Positions 44,078-53,620 of a stretch of 64,000 bases of DNA are shown one piece after another. This DNA comes from Manduca sexta (Eukaryota; Arthropoda; Insecta; Lepidoptera; Sphingidae). Positions within the stretch are counted from its first letter, which is position 1. Each line of letters opens with the position of its first letter. The stretch is from assembly GCF_014839805.1 (NCBI RefSeq), contig NC_051142.1, positions 18,384,589 through 18,448,588 of the forward strand. Reading direction: 5' to 3'. The position numbers were made by a program, and so were the translations under genes. The notes under the pieces were generated by a model. The model had not been told where the DNA came from, searched no databases, and saw only the letters and a list, made by a program, of their open reading frames with translations.

Positions 44078-45294
44078 TGGGGTATCACCCTTATCAATGG
44101 GATTAAGGTAACCTTCCTTTTGCCTTCCTTTCTATTTGATAATAAACAGGGTATGCATGATGCAACAAAATCTTCAACTTTTCTTCCTACTTTATCAATA
44201 TAATAATCTTTGCTTATCAAATCTAATGTTTTCTTCTTGGCAAAATGACCATTGTTATGAGCTCTTTTAATAATCTCAGTCTCCATAGCACTTGGCACAA
44301 CCAATTGGTGTTCTGGCCCTTTATAAAGTAATCCCTGATTTAAGTAATAATCCTTGTACGACCCTCCATCTTCTAGAATTTTCTTTATTGCATTAAGACC
44401 TTCATCACCATCCTGTGCATGCTGCATATCCTTATGCAAGTTAGAAGTTATTGTTCCTACATATGGGTTTCGACTAAGCGCATCAGCATGTCTCATTTCA
44501 GTACCTTGACGGTGTTCTACAGTAAAATCATAATCTTGCAAAAGTAAAATCCACCGAGCAACTCTAGTAGATAAAGCCAAGTCTTTTTTATTAAGAGTCA
44601 TTTGGAATGCTTTACAGTCGGTAACTATTTTGAAATGTTTCCCATACACATAGTGCCTAAATTTTTTTACCCCTTCAACTATTGCTAGTGCCTCAAGCTC
44701 ATAGCTTGTATATTTAGCTTGTGCATCTGTTGTCCTCCGGCTCATGTAATGAACTGGGTGCATCGCTCCATCTTCACCCTTTTGCATTAAAATTGCTGAA
44801 TAGGCCACACTTGATGCATCTGTATGCAATTCTGTTTCATCATATTGATTATAAATTTTCAACACAGGTCTGGAAGCTAACTTCATTTTTAACTCATGAA
44901 AAACAGCTCTATGCTCATCAGTAAATTTAAACTGGCTATTCTTTTTTAATAAATCCGTGAGAGGCTTGGCTATAAGTGCATATTTAGGTATAAACTTTCT
45001 AAAGTATGAGCACAAACCTAGGAAACTATGTAGCTGCTTTAAACTGCATGGCTCAGGAAATTTTGTAACAGCATCCGTCTTCCCTGGGGATGGCATCACA
45101 ATACCATTCTCAATAACATGACCAAGATATTCTACTCTTCTTGTTAATAACTGAGACTTCTTCCAATTGATGCATAATCCATATTCCGACGCTACCTTCA
45201 GGACCTCCTTCAAGCGTTCTAAGGCTTGGTACTCATCCTCTGCTGGAATAAGAATGTCATCAATAAACACAATAACAACACCTCTAACAATCAA
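44059..45294 (-). CDS. pol: Gypsy pol, RT C-terminal half, RNase H and integrase zinc finger
   Basis: 411 codons from the first Met; the open frame extends upstream to about 45359. Order: RT active-site box FIDD (residues 10-13, the YxDD position), RT thumb with VEYLGHV, RNase H with ELHTDAS (first Asp about 159), YELEALA (Glu about 199) and IVTDCKAF (Asp about 226), the HADALSR end of RNase H, then the integrase H2C2 zinc finger (His 346, His 350, Cys 380, Cys 383). RT copies the RNA and RNase H removes it. The frame is lost at 44118-44121, and the last 15 or so residues are out-of-frame text overlapping the integrase segment. Upstream it joins the previous segment through a two-base surplus at 45352-45359. 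Confidence 0.9.
   Translation of the reverse strand: MIVRGVVIVFIDDILIPAEDEYQALERLKEVLKVASEYGLCINWKKSQLLTRRVEYLGHVIENGIVMPSPGKTDAVTKFPEPCSLKQLHSFLGLCSYFRKFIPKYALIAKPLTDLLKKNSQFKFTDEHRAVFHELKMKLASRPVLKIYNQYDETELHTDASSVAYSAILMQKGEDGAMHPVHYMSRRTTDAQAKYTSYELEALAIVEGVKKFRHYVYGKHFKIVTDCKAFQMTLNKKDLALSTRVARWILLLQDYDFTVEHRQGTEMRHADALSRNPYVGTITSNLHKDMQHAQDGDEGLNAIKKILEDGGSYKDYYLNQGLLYKGPEHQLVVPSAMETEIIKRAHNNGHFAKKKTLDLISKDYYIDKVGRKVEDFVASCIPCLLSNRKEGKRKVTLIPLIRVIPHCIPYI
44118..44121 (-). other. Frame break 3 in pol (homopolymer)
   Basis: A four-T run on the plus strand. One more base would keep the preceding RNase H/zinc-finger frame aligned with the integrase core frame. Consistent with a one-base deletion, real or from assembly. 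Confidence 0.65.
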
Positions 45295-45351
45295 CTCGCC
45301 AAATATGATTGTTATAAATCTTGTGAAAACTTTAGGACAGGTTGCTAGTCC

Positions 45352-45359
45352 AAAAGGGG
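45352..45359 (-). other. Frame break 2 in pol (two adjacent homopolymers)
   Basis: AAAAGGGG on the plus strand, in the middle of the conserved MPFGL box of RT. Two bases too many for the family motif, one in each run being the simplest reading. Confidence 0.65.
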
Positions 45360-45530
45360 CATCGTGAGAAATTCATATTGTCCATTCATGGTCACAAAAG
45401 CAGTATACTTAACAGAATCTTCATGGACACGCAGGTGAAAGTAACCATTTTTTAAATCCAATGCACTGAAAATATTTGCCGTAGCTAACTTGTCAATATG
45501 GTTGTCTATTAGCGGGAGTGGATATTCATC
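45360..45530 (-). pseudogene. pol: Gypsy RT middle segment, out of frame with both neighbours
   Basis: About 57 codons in the third minus-strand frame, between frame breaks 1 and 2. It holds the YPLPLID box, the first RT catalytic Asp (SALDLKNGYFH) and the KYTAFVT box. All residues expected for a working palm domain are present; only the reading frame is interrupted. No start codon of its own is needed or evident. Confidence 0.8.
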
Positions 45531-45955
45531 TTTACAATTTTAGAATTAATCTTCCGGTAATCCACACATACTCTTAAATCACCATCTTTCTTTTTAACTA
45601 AAACTAATGGGCTTGCATATTCAGAATAACTTACCCTTATTATTCCATCCTCGAGCCAATCCTGTACCTGACAATCCACATACTCCTGTTCCTTAAAAGA
45701 TAAGCGTCTTGCTCGCTGAGATACTGGCAGGTCATCTTTCAATACTATCTTCAATTCAATTGGGACTTCTTTAATTTGCTGGGGTACATAACTCTGGACT
45801 AACTTGGAAACTTCTTCTTTGATTTTTGGATCTAAGGCATGATTCACACAATCGGGGAAAGTAAGAAAACACGACATATTTTGCAACCATTCACAACTAG
45901 GATTCATTCGGTCATTTTTCGGAAACAACCAAACATTACCATCTTTCATAACCAA
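45509..45955 (-). CDS. pol: Gypsy pol, RT N-terminal segment
   Basis: The open frame begins at or before 45955; the first ATG is at 45949, overlapping the gag-protease stop as ATGA. About 100 residues form the linker, then the RT start: ARRLSFKEQEYVD, WLEDGIIRVS, SEYASPLVLVKKKDGDLRVC and VDYRKIN (RT fingers). After IVK the frame is lost at 45531-45533, so the last five or so residues (MNIHSR) are spurious. The frame is -1 relative to gag, as usual for pol expression, but I see no canonical X-XXY-YYZ heptamer just upstream, so stop-start re-initiation at ATGA is an alternative to frameshifting. Confidence 0.88.
   Translation of the reverse strand: MVMKDGNVWLFPKNDRMNPSCEWLQNMSCFLTFPDCVNHALDPKIKEEVSKLVQSYVPQQIKEVPIELKIVLKDDLPVSQRARRLSFKEQEYVDCQVQDWLEDGIIRVSYSEYASPLVLVKKKDGDLRVCVDYRKINSKIVKMNIHSR
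45531..45533 (-). other. Frame break 1 in pol (homopolymer)
   Basis: A three-T run on the plus strand (AAA on the coding strand). One additional A would join the RT finger frame to the RT palm frame. Confidence 0.65.
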
Positions 45956-47412
45956 TGTAATATTTTGTAAAAGTCATTGCCAAGAACTATATGAAATGGT
46001 ACAGAATCGTTAGGCATTATATAGAACCTTACACTTTCATAATTACAATTATCTATGATAATATCTAAAGTTACACAGCCGTACGTATTAACTTTTGAAT
46101 AACCCAAACCAACTAAGGTTATATTTGAATTCGTATCACATTGTATGGTTTTAATTTTCCTATACAGATCTACAGACATTAAATTTACGTCGCAACCCGA
46201 ATCTATTAAAGCGTTCGCCGTTTCACTACACAAATACACTGTTTTAATAGGTTTTACCCGGCACCTTGATTCACTATTTTGTTTGTTTACATTGCAAACG
46301 TCACTGTTATTGCACTTATCTGCCATCTTGTCATTACAGCCAATCACAGCGCCGTCTCGCGTTGTCATGTTGGCAATCTCGTAACACGAACAATTCGAAC
46401 TAGTGCATGCGCATCGCTTCACGTCGGTCGTAGCTACGTAGACTTCGCCTTGAACATCGCTCGGATTGTTTTCGCCGTCTTGCAATAGGTTGAAGAATGC
46501 TTGCTTAGAGATTTGATTGGCCGGTGCTCGTCGTTCAGTAGTGCCAACCTGAGTAGATTCACGTCGTCCGATTTGCTCCGAAGTTTGCCGATTGTCACCC
46601 GAACTTATATGCGACGATTTTTTGTAATTCGTTTTCGAAACCGCCATCTTTTTTGTAGGACAATTTTCATCTGAAGCGATATGACCGAACTCATTACATC
46701 GGAAACATTTCCTGCCTTGCAATTTATGAGGACAATTTTCAGACACATGATTTTTCTCTCCACAGCTAAAACATCTCAAATCTGTAGCCGCCGTATTTCT
46801 TCTAGGATTATTTTGTGAATGACTTGTAAACGTATTATTTCTTATATTATCTTTAGCTGAATTTTTCTTAAATGTTTCGTATAACTTTAGCTTCTCCTTT
46901 AGTTCAGCGTATGTTGTAACTCCATAGAGCATAATTTTATTAATTTCTAAGTCTGGAATACCTTGTAGTATATATTTGATGGCCACATAATCCGGCATTT
47001 TCCCTCGCTTTCCCAATTCCTTCATAATAAGCATATAATCAAAACATGATTCATCTTTCTTTTTACGTCTTGAGCTCATTATTTCATGTATCTTCTTGAT
47101 ATCTAATGTGTCGGTAAACTCTTTACTTATAGCACCTTTTAATTCGTCCCATGTCTTATAGGTTTTTTCAGCGCGAAGCCATAGTGCCGCTGTGCCGGTT
47201 AGTGAACGACGTGCCACCAAGAGCGTTTGTGTAGGATTCCAATCAAATATTTCCCTATGGTCTTCAATATCCCGTATCCACATTGACACCGGGTGCGCGT
47301 CATCTTGCCCGCTAAACTTTGTTATAAGTTTTTCCGTGAGATGTAGTGTGTCGGCTTGGTACGGCGTTTCTTCCGAACTGCCTTCGCTGCCCTTCCGGCT
47401 TCTGGTATTCAT
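45946..47412 (-). CDS. gag: Gypsy gag with protease domain
   Basis: 488 codons, uninterrupted. Residues 1-30 are charged; 36-175 form a retrotransposon-gag capsid-like helical domain (WIRDIED, AALWLR, WDELKGAISKEF, GIPDLEI). Two zinc knuckles follow: CFSCGEKNHVSENC (214-227, CX2CX4HX4C) and CFRCNEFGHIASDENC (236-251, with six residues where four are usual before the last Cys). The C-terminal part is an aspartic protease: ALIDSGCDVN (Asp at 404, a DSG form of the active site) and HIVLGNDFY near 474-482. Gag packages the RNA into particles and the protease cuts the polyproteins. The ATG at 47412 is 128 bases after the 5' LTR. The protease sits at the end of ORF1, not the start of pol. Confidence 0.92.
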   Translation of the reverse strand: MNTRSRKGSEGSSEETPYQADTLHLTEKLITKFSGQDDAHPVSMWIRDIEDHREIFDWNPTQTLLVARRSLTGTAALWLRAEKTYKTWDELKGAISKEFTDTLDIKKIHEIMSSRRKKKDESCFDYMLIMKELGKRGKMPDYVAIKYILQGIPDLEINKIMLYGVTTYAELKEKLKLYETFKKNSAKDNIRNNTFTSHSQNNPRRNTAATDLRCFSCGEKNHVSENCPHKLQGRKCFRCNEFGHIASDENCPTKKMAVSKTNYKKSSHISSGDNRQTSEQIGRRESTQVGTTERRAPANQISKQAFFNLLQDGENNPSDVQGEVYVATTDVKRCACTSSNCSCYEIANMTTRDGAVIGCNDKMADKCNNSDVCNVNKQNSESRCRVKPIKTVYLCSETANALIDSGCDVNLMSVDLYRKIKTIQCDTNSNITLVGLGYSKVNTYGCVTLDIIIDNCNYESVRFYIMPNDSVPFHIVLGNDFYKILHWL

Positions 47413-47517
47413 AATTTCTCGTTCGTCTTCTAATTTCCAAATGCAAACTCAAGTAGCAACAAATGGCCGAACCACGTTCTTTTTGTACGCGCACTTTGAT
47501 GGCACTTTATTTCCCCG

Positions 47518-47535
47518 ATCCCGGCCGAGCCCCCA
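47518..47535 (-). promoter_or_regulatory. Primer-binding site, tRNA-Pro type
   Basis: Plus-strand ATCCCGGCCGAGCCCCCA equals the last 18 bases of a eukaryotic tRNA-Pro, including CCA, except one base (A to C at the eighth position). It lies four bases inside the 5' LTR, the expected place for first-strand priming. The tRNA 3' end is quoted from memory. Confidence 0.8.
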
Positions 47536-47539
47536 ATTT

Positions 47540-47783
47540 TGTGGGATCACGGGAAGTGCAAACACCAAAAATACCGTAAACTTACTTTACTTTTTTAAAA
47601 ACATCACAATCACCGTCCTATAATAAAAAAACGACTTAATCCTACTCTCTCTTTTTCTACATACGTCGTCGTCTAACATTACTTTCATTCTATCTCTTTT
47701 ACTCACCTTCTTAACACTATCTGTCCCTTTCACACACTTATTTTACATTCCGTTTCACTCAACACCTTTCTTACACTCCTACA
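47540..47783 (-). repeat. 5' LTR of the gypsy element (244 bp)
   Basis: Starts TGTAGGAGTG (at 47783) and ends GATCCCACA (at 47540) in element orientation. It should hold the promoter and the RNA end sites; I cannot place a TATA box confidently. Confidence 0.92.
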
Positions 47784-47787
47784 TGTA
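47784..47787. repeat. 4-bp target-site duplication, right
   Basis: TGTA, identical to 42648-42651. Confidence 0.75.
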
Positions 47788-48140
47788 TATGTATTAAATA
47801 ATGAATGAAACTCATGATAGAATATTTTAATAATATTACAATATATCTTAATCCTAATTTGTCTTGCTAAAAATCTAGGCTTCGGAATTCCTAATAGATA
47901 CTAATTTATCTTATTACACGGTTCAATATTAGACAACTTTTACTTTTTTTCAGTTAATTTTAAAACTTTATGTAACTGCACAATTTGTAACAAAATTCGG
48001 TTTGAATGATAGAAGTGCAATAACTATTTACAAATCATATCCGTCACATAACGTATGGATCATTTGAAGCGAAACTCAATACATACATTAATAATATCAT
48101 GCCCCTATCCCGATGGAGACAGAGACTATGTATTGCCATT

Positions 48141-48305
48141 GTAACACACATCACACATTAATACCCGAAGAGTATGCAGAGGCGTAACCATGGTACTCAC
48201 TTTTCGCCAAGTGTGTTCCATCCCATGTGATAGGGGGCGAGCCTATCGCCATGTCGGACACAAATTCCAGACTCCGGGCTGATACTGAGTAGAAAAACCC
48301 TAATA
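48141..48305 (-). mobile_element. SINE family E, 5'-truncated
   Basis: Reversed body: ACACATCACACATTAATACC, AGTATGCAGAGGCGTAACC, TTTTCGCCAAGTGTGTTCC, GATAGGGGGCGAGCCTATCG and CAGACTCCGGGCTGATACTG. No head. Confidence 0.7.
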
Positions 48306-48831
48306 CTGCTGCCGTTTTTCTCTTTAGCAAAAATATATTGGACTTACAAATCCTATCTCAGACAACGAATGAGTGTTTTTGTACGTATGAACGGCGCCCT
48401 TTCTACAGCCTCTTGGTAGACTAGTGCTATCATTAAAATACCGGCGCAAATGATCTACTTATTTTTTGTAACATTGACGTAGGTTCTTAGACTGCTTTTA
48501 AAGTTATAGAGATCTGCAGACGTATGGATTTCATGGGCTTTGTGAGAACAATACCAATGCCTTACTGAAAAGTGATAAAGTTTTGTCGTAGCAAGCAGTT
48601 ATTGAGATTACCAGTAAGTCAAACCAACCTTATTGAAGTATTTTCTCATCTGATAAACTACGACTAATGTAATTTCATAGTGATACAAACATTCTCTCGT
48701 CTGATAAATACTATTGTCTAGAAATGTAAATAAGATGCGTTTTAAATAGCTTCACAAGTTCGCGTATAACTTATTTGTCTACGAATAAAGTGGATGATAG
48801 CACTGACTGATATTGTAACTTCCTATATACA

Positions 48832-49112
48832 CATATTATAAAACAAAGTCCCCAAAAGTAGTCTGTCTGTATGTGATTGATTTTCTCCAAAACTACTGAG
48901 TGGATTTTTTAAGGTATTTACTAAAATATAGTGCATTTCCTGAGGAAAGTGTAGGTTAATAGTGCATTATGCTTTTATGTTAAATAACTGAAATATAACG
49001 ATTAATGTTGGAGAGACTGCGTGGTTATAAAAAATCTCGTGGGTCGGGATTTACGCGGTAAAAACTTTTTACACATTGATTTACACGCAGGTGAAACCGC
49101 AGGCAGAGCTAG
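48832..49112 (+). mobile_element. Helitron-type element, diverged
   Basis: TATTATAAAACAAAGTCCCC, GTCTGTCTGTATGTGATTG, then a 3' end with CAGGCAGAGCTAG|T at 49112. The 3' CTAG plus T is kept; the 5' terminus and hairpin are not clear. Confidence 0.45.
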
Positions 49113-49439
49113 TTAAAAATAAATCCAGAGATTTATGCGTAAAAACGAACAAAAAGACTATTTCTTTAGCTTGACATTAGTATAAAACAGTTTTGAAACT
49201 CATCGATTGAGTGACCTAGAGATGTAGTGGTTGCGATATCGTTATTTTCGGCAATGTGTCGTCTAGATGCCAATTTTGACGCGTAATAATAAAGTGTATT
49301 TAAGCGTAGGCAAAAAACACTATAATAATAGAGCCTCTTAAGGCAACTGGGGGCGTTTGGAGATTTTCACATTATGTTTACTTTCCTCCAAACTGCACTA
49401 AGATGAGCAAATTTGTAATTATTATTATTATTACTTACA

Positions 49440-49600
49440 AGTGGTATACGTATTACGTTCTGGGATTAAACTGAATATATCCCGTTCGAAACAGGCCGAC
49501 ATAATTGTGTCGACTGACGAGGTATAACCATCTCACGTCAGTCAACACGCTATCTCGACTCTATTCCACCATTAGATGTAGTGGGGTCACTTTGAGGTAT
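49440..49600 (+). repeat. Family B repeat, 3' two-thirds
   Basis: GTTCTGGGATTAAACTGAAT, ACAGGCCGACATAATTGTGT, CGACTGACGAGG and GATGTAGTGGGGTCACTTTG. Here the palindrome TGTCGACTGACGAGG ... CACGTCAGTCAACA is well visible. Confidence 0.65.
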
Positions 49601-50800
49601 CCGTATATCAAAAAGAAGGTACTTAAGTCATCCAAGCATGATTTTCAATAGATATTGTGAAACTTTGTGACGATTTAAAAACGAATACTTATGAAGCATC
49701 ACCCACACCCAAAGCTACGAAAACCAGCAGCAAATTAGCACCAAAGACAACGGACGCCTGAACAAACGTAATAATTTACGGCTGTTTAATTGTGGTCATT
49801 TGATATCGCTGTAATTGCTTATAATTACTGTGTCATCGAAGACATAGGCTACAATTACTGTTCAGATCATCTCTGGCCTGACGGAAGCTGGTACTTAAAT
49901 TTCAACCTTATGAAATTCAGATATTATTGAAAATTGCATGGTAGGGATACATTTAGTGGACCTTGATACATACTTATTATTATATAAATTAGGTTATGAT
50001 CAAAAATATATATTAAATAAATTGCATGCTACTTTCTGTATATAGAGTGTAACATTATCTAAGAGGCCACCGTCTAGTAAATTACCTACCATATATTGAA
50101 AAGTATATTAGAACCTGATATGACCTAGCGAATTAATTAGCCCAACAGTTTTTATAATATTAAATGGTTTCATAAATAAAAAAAATGACATGCGTCAATT
50201 TATTTGCGATTAGATTTATAAGATGACGTCAAGTGGACCTGTTTTTGTTTGCGCCTAGTTTTTCTGAAGTGTGGAACTTGCTGAAGAGTTCTTAAGCTTG
50301 TAGGCTAAACATTTTTGAAATTTATTCATTGATCGCTCATAACCTGTGAAGCAAAACGTCGGATGCTCTTTAGTTTTGAATAGTAAGTCTACCAACTACA
50401 CCACGTAGGCCGCGTAGACGACGTATACTATCTTAGTCGAACAGGACTCCAACCGAGTGTGAATTAAGATTTCCAGAGATCCAAATACCACCGCCTACCG
50501 TAATGTCTATTCCATTTCTCAAAAGTAGATAACGCTTCCACGATTCTTTTGGTATTGTGGCTGCGAGTCATGGAGTTTAACATCAAGTGACCCACTAACA
50601 CGTTTGGTCTACTGTAGTTTGAGCGAGCGTACATTATCGATTTTCCTTTCGAGACAGAGTTTGAGCCCTTATAAGAAAATCAAATGCTTTATTAATTACT
50701 CGTGTTTAATATAAAAAAAAAATTTGTACCGGGCTCTTTAACATAATGCAATAACTTTTGCAAAATCCTTCTAAACTCACCAAACAAAGCCGTGTGGTCT
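49601..50800. other. No gene seen upstream of the exon; presumed intron
   Basis: AT-rich, no repeat recognised. If 50836-50994 is a real exon, this is the 3' part of its upstream intron. Confidence 0.4.
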
Positions 50801-50835
50801 GTTAGTGAATGAAAAATTATTTTGTTTCTTTCCAG

Positions 50836-50994
50836 ATACTCCCGAATGCACAGGAGCTACGATGGGCCATAAACCGTATATAGCCGTGGGCCAGTCGGCC
50901 AGGAATAGACTGTTCGGGTGGGCGCCCCGGATATCCGGGGACAAACAGGTGCCGCTTAGCATGCTGATATCACAACAGGGAAAAATAAGTCATG
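50836..50994 (+). CDS. Single protein-coding exon of an unidentified host gene
   Basis: 159 nt (53 codons), open throughout. It is preceded by a pyrimidine-rich tract and a consensus acceptor (TTTTGTTTCTTTCCAG|AT) and followed by CATG|GTAAGTAAAG, a near-ideal donor. Both introns are phase 1, so the exon could be skipped without a frameshift. It is much richer in G+C than its surroundings. The peptide includes DTPECTGATMGHKPYIAVGQ, ARNRLFGWAPRISGDKQVP and LSMLISQQGKISH; it is not low-complexity and has no transmembrane segment. I do not recognise the family, and none of the transposon frames here resembles it. It points to a gene on the plus strand whose other exons lie outside the window or were missed. 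Confidence 0.7.
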
Positions 50995-51084
50995 GTAAGT
51001 AAAGTTTGTACTTACAATTTTAAAGAAATTGTTTGTTGACAATGATTGAAAAAATTAAAGACTTAACAGGAGCTCTTAAACCAA

Positions 51085-51225
51085 ATGGTATGTGTATATC
51101 CGGTTCCACGATGCCGTCATAATTGTGCCAACTTCCGAGGGGTAATCATCTCTCGTCAGTCGACACTCTATTGGATGCCACTTCGCCACTTACCATCAGG
51201 TGCAGTGCGGTCACGGTAGTTGGTC
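51085..51225 (+). repeat. Family B repeat, 3' half
   Basis: TGTGTATATCCGGTTCCACG, GGGGTAATCATCTCTCGTCA, GTCGACACTCTATTGGATGC and TTACCATCAGGTGCAGTGCG. Lies about 90 bases downstream of the host exon, i.e. in its downstream intron. Confidence 0.7.
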
Positions 51226-52234
51226 AATGTAATTTGGCCGAAGACCGTGAGCCTTGGCTGATGAGGGACCTTAAAATGATTTAACCGCGAAAAAATTATA
51301 GAATGCCTGCTAGAATTTGGAATTACAAAATTATATAGCACACGTGCTCTGAAAACAATCAAGTTTTGTTCAAGGTGTTTAAAGACATCGAATTATTATA
51401 ACCTGTGTGATTTTTTTTATTTTCCAGCATTCAATTTTCATATTAAATTTGTTTTTTACTATAATACTGACGTAACTAGATGAGACAGCCATTTTTTAAA
51501 CAGTGACGCGATTTCTTTAAATATTATAATTAATGTGTTCTTGGCATTGATTGAGATATTCAATTCTGCGAATTTAACAAACAAAATTAGAAATCTTTTA
51601 ATTATAGTTGTCAAAACAAAACTATTATGTTCTTTTTCTGACATAAATAATATCTTGAAAATAATTTAGAAAGTGGAAGGGACCATAACACACACAAAAC
51701 ATTCAAAAATATTTTTTATTTCTTTTTAATTAACCAATTTATGTTTTAAAATTACATACAAAATCAATAAGACTTTCTTTATAAAAAAGTAGGAAGTACT
51801 TTGTAGTATTTAAGTCTGTCTGCAGATGGCACCACTTTAGTTATTCCTGGTGTCATTAAGTGTAAACATTATGTGGTGTTTTAGAAACATTGTTGCCAGC
51901 ATTATTCTCGTAATGTTCAATAGCTGTTATGTCTCCTTAACATCAGCCTCAGAAAAATGGCAGCTATAAAGCGTCATGCAATTTGGTAATCAGAGGCACG
52001 AGATAGTAGAGTTTGCTCGAGACTCCACTCGCTTTAAGTCCATTCTCAGAATAAACATTAAAACATTACATGAACATCTTCCATATACTATAATACTAAT
52101 GATATTGTTAGCACTACACCTCACATTACGTTTGCTTGTAATAACCGCCACGCGACCCGCTAACACTATAACTCTTGCGAGAAAAACTGAGCGTATTTCT
52201 GAGTAAGTACATTAATATGTATTATTAAGATCAA
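51226..52234. other. No gene seen, presumed intron
   Basis: A plus-strand frame at 51976-52206 ends at a GTAAGT, but I find no matching acceptor or domain-like composition, so it is not called. Confidence 0.35.
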
Positions 52235-52405
52235 TATATTTTTTATTTATTTATTGCACTTAATATACAAATGTATAAAGGTGGACTTAGGCATTCTCTA
52301 CCAGTCAACCTTAGGGTGGTGCAGAGATAATCATGGTAGATGCATCACGGTAATATGACACTGAGAAAGAAGATAGATATATATAAAATACCTATAATAA
52401 CTATA
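52235..52405 (+). repeat. Family G repeat, good copy
   Basis: TTTTTATTTATTTATTGCAC, ATACAAATGTATAAAGGTGG, TTAGGGTGGTGCAGAGATAA, ATCACGGTAATATGACACTG and AAAGAAGATAGATATATA. Close to 36130-36300. Confidence 0.65.
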
Positions 52406-52494
52406 AACACAATGTAAGTAACATTGCAACTATCAAAATACATTAAATACATATTGTAATTACATAAATACACCTCATAGTACGTGTAAAGCAA

Positions 52495-52600
52495 TGGCGA
52501 AAACTCCATATAACTCGATTCCAGCCAGCTTCCCTTTCGTAACGTATGTAAAATCTAATTATCATTAGAACGATTTGCTGACCACATTTATGCATATTCA
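52495..52600 (+). repeat. Family J repeat
   Basis: CGATTCCAGCCAGCTTCCCT, TTCGTAACGTATGTAAAATC and TAATTATCATTAGAAC are shared with 63200-63330 (CCAGATTCCTGCCGGCATCC, CTTAACTATCATTAGAAAGG). Both are followed within 200 bases by GGGTTC(T/C)CTTTCG. Confidence 0.45.
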
Positions 52601-52819
52601 TAGTATTTATTATTATTATTAACAAAAGGCATAACACAGAACACAATCATTATGAAGAATACTTAAGCACTAAATTACATTAAGACTAGATTGTATTCCT
52701 TAAATCTATGTCCTAAATTATACTACGGAAACGACTCTACAAAAAAAATGAACATCATAAACATCTGCTATATATTTATAATTTATATATTTTTCGGGTT
52801 CCCTTTCGGCAAATGTCGC

Positions 52820-52930
52820 CCTTCAGCACTGGTGCTGGGGTCCAATAGAATGTCGTCTGATAAGTGATGATTATCCCGCAGCAGTTACTCTGATAACTTA
52901 TCCGGAAGTATACCGGACTGCCAACAAATC
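52820..52930 (-). repeat. Family B repeat, 3' fragment
   Basis: CACTGGTGCTGGGGTCCAAT, AGAATGTCGTCTGATAAGTG and ATGATTATCCCGCAGCAGTT. Confidence 0.5.
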
Positions 52931-53499
52931 TCTTCTCACCCAATCCGTATTGCTCTTCGAAGGCTCAATTTTTCCCCTAGCTATGCATGCAACCCGGTTA
53001 CCATCACATAATCCTTCTGCTAATTACATCGTAAGGTATGAATCTCGTATTCTACTAAGATTTTCTTTTATTTATTACTGACTGTTGTTCAATCCTGCCC
53101 TTTCCCATTCGTGATGTAAAAGTTGCGCTATGCACTTCCCCAGGGCAAGTTGTCAGTACAATGATTCAGACTGTAAAACTTCAACAATATCGTTTCAGCA
53201 GTTGTAAGCTTATACATATATATTACTAAAGAATGTATTAATATTACATTTATTACATAATTAAAACAAATAGATTAATACCAAAGCTTTTTAAATGTCA
53301 AATAATTTATTACATAATTAGAGAAAAAGAGTAGAAGTAAATAATAATCCTTTTTTATAAAACAGTCATGAATATGTTAATTAAACACTGTTACTCCAAG
53401 GGTTGGCAGAGGTTGAACGGGTCGTTCCAATGATCTTTCCAAAAGATTGCTTTCTCGGTGTCATTATAATATACCATTATATGAATTCTGCTAATCCCC
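52931..53499. other. No gene seen
   Basis: AT-rich with a slightly GC-richer piece near 53090-53160; no exon signals. Confidence 0.4.
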
Positions 53500-53620
53500 A
53501 CAACGCCAGCCTGGTAGACTTAGGTTTAGACCCCCTCAGCATATTATAATACAGAATATACTGAACTAGACAGTGCGTTAGTATGTAATACAGAACTGGT
53601 ATTATTATTCATTATACGCG
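53500..53620 (+). mobile_element. SINE family D, 3' part, strongly diverged
   Basis: CAACGCCAGCCTGGTAGACT, TAGGTTTAGACCCCCTCAGC and GTATGTAATACAGAACTGGT ending ATTATTATTC. Confidence 0.45.

Larger units (their letters stand above)
42652..47783 (-). mobile_element. Ty3/gypsy LTR retrotransposon, 5132 bp, recent insertion
   Basis: Order on the minus strand: 5' LTR (47783-47540), tRNA-Pro-type primer site, gag plus protease ORF, pol with RT, RNase H and integrase, 337 nt without a long frame, and the 3' LTR (42894-42652). Protease-RT-RNase H-integrase order defines Ty3/gypsy (Metaviridae) as opposed to copia. The LTRs differ by one T in a T-run, so the insertion is very young. There is no env-like ORF, so it is a retrotransposon without the errantivirus envelope gene. 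Pol carries three frame breaks (see entries). The sub-lineage cannot be fixed without a tree. Confidence 0.93.

Noticed and set aside
51976..52206. 76-codon plus-strand frame ending at a GTAAGT
   Set aside because: Good donor but no acceptor with a pyrimidine tract found upstream, and no domain-like composition.
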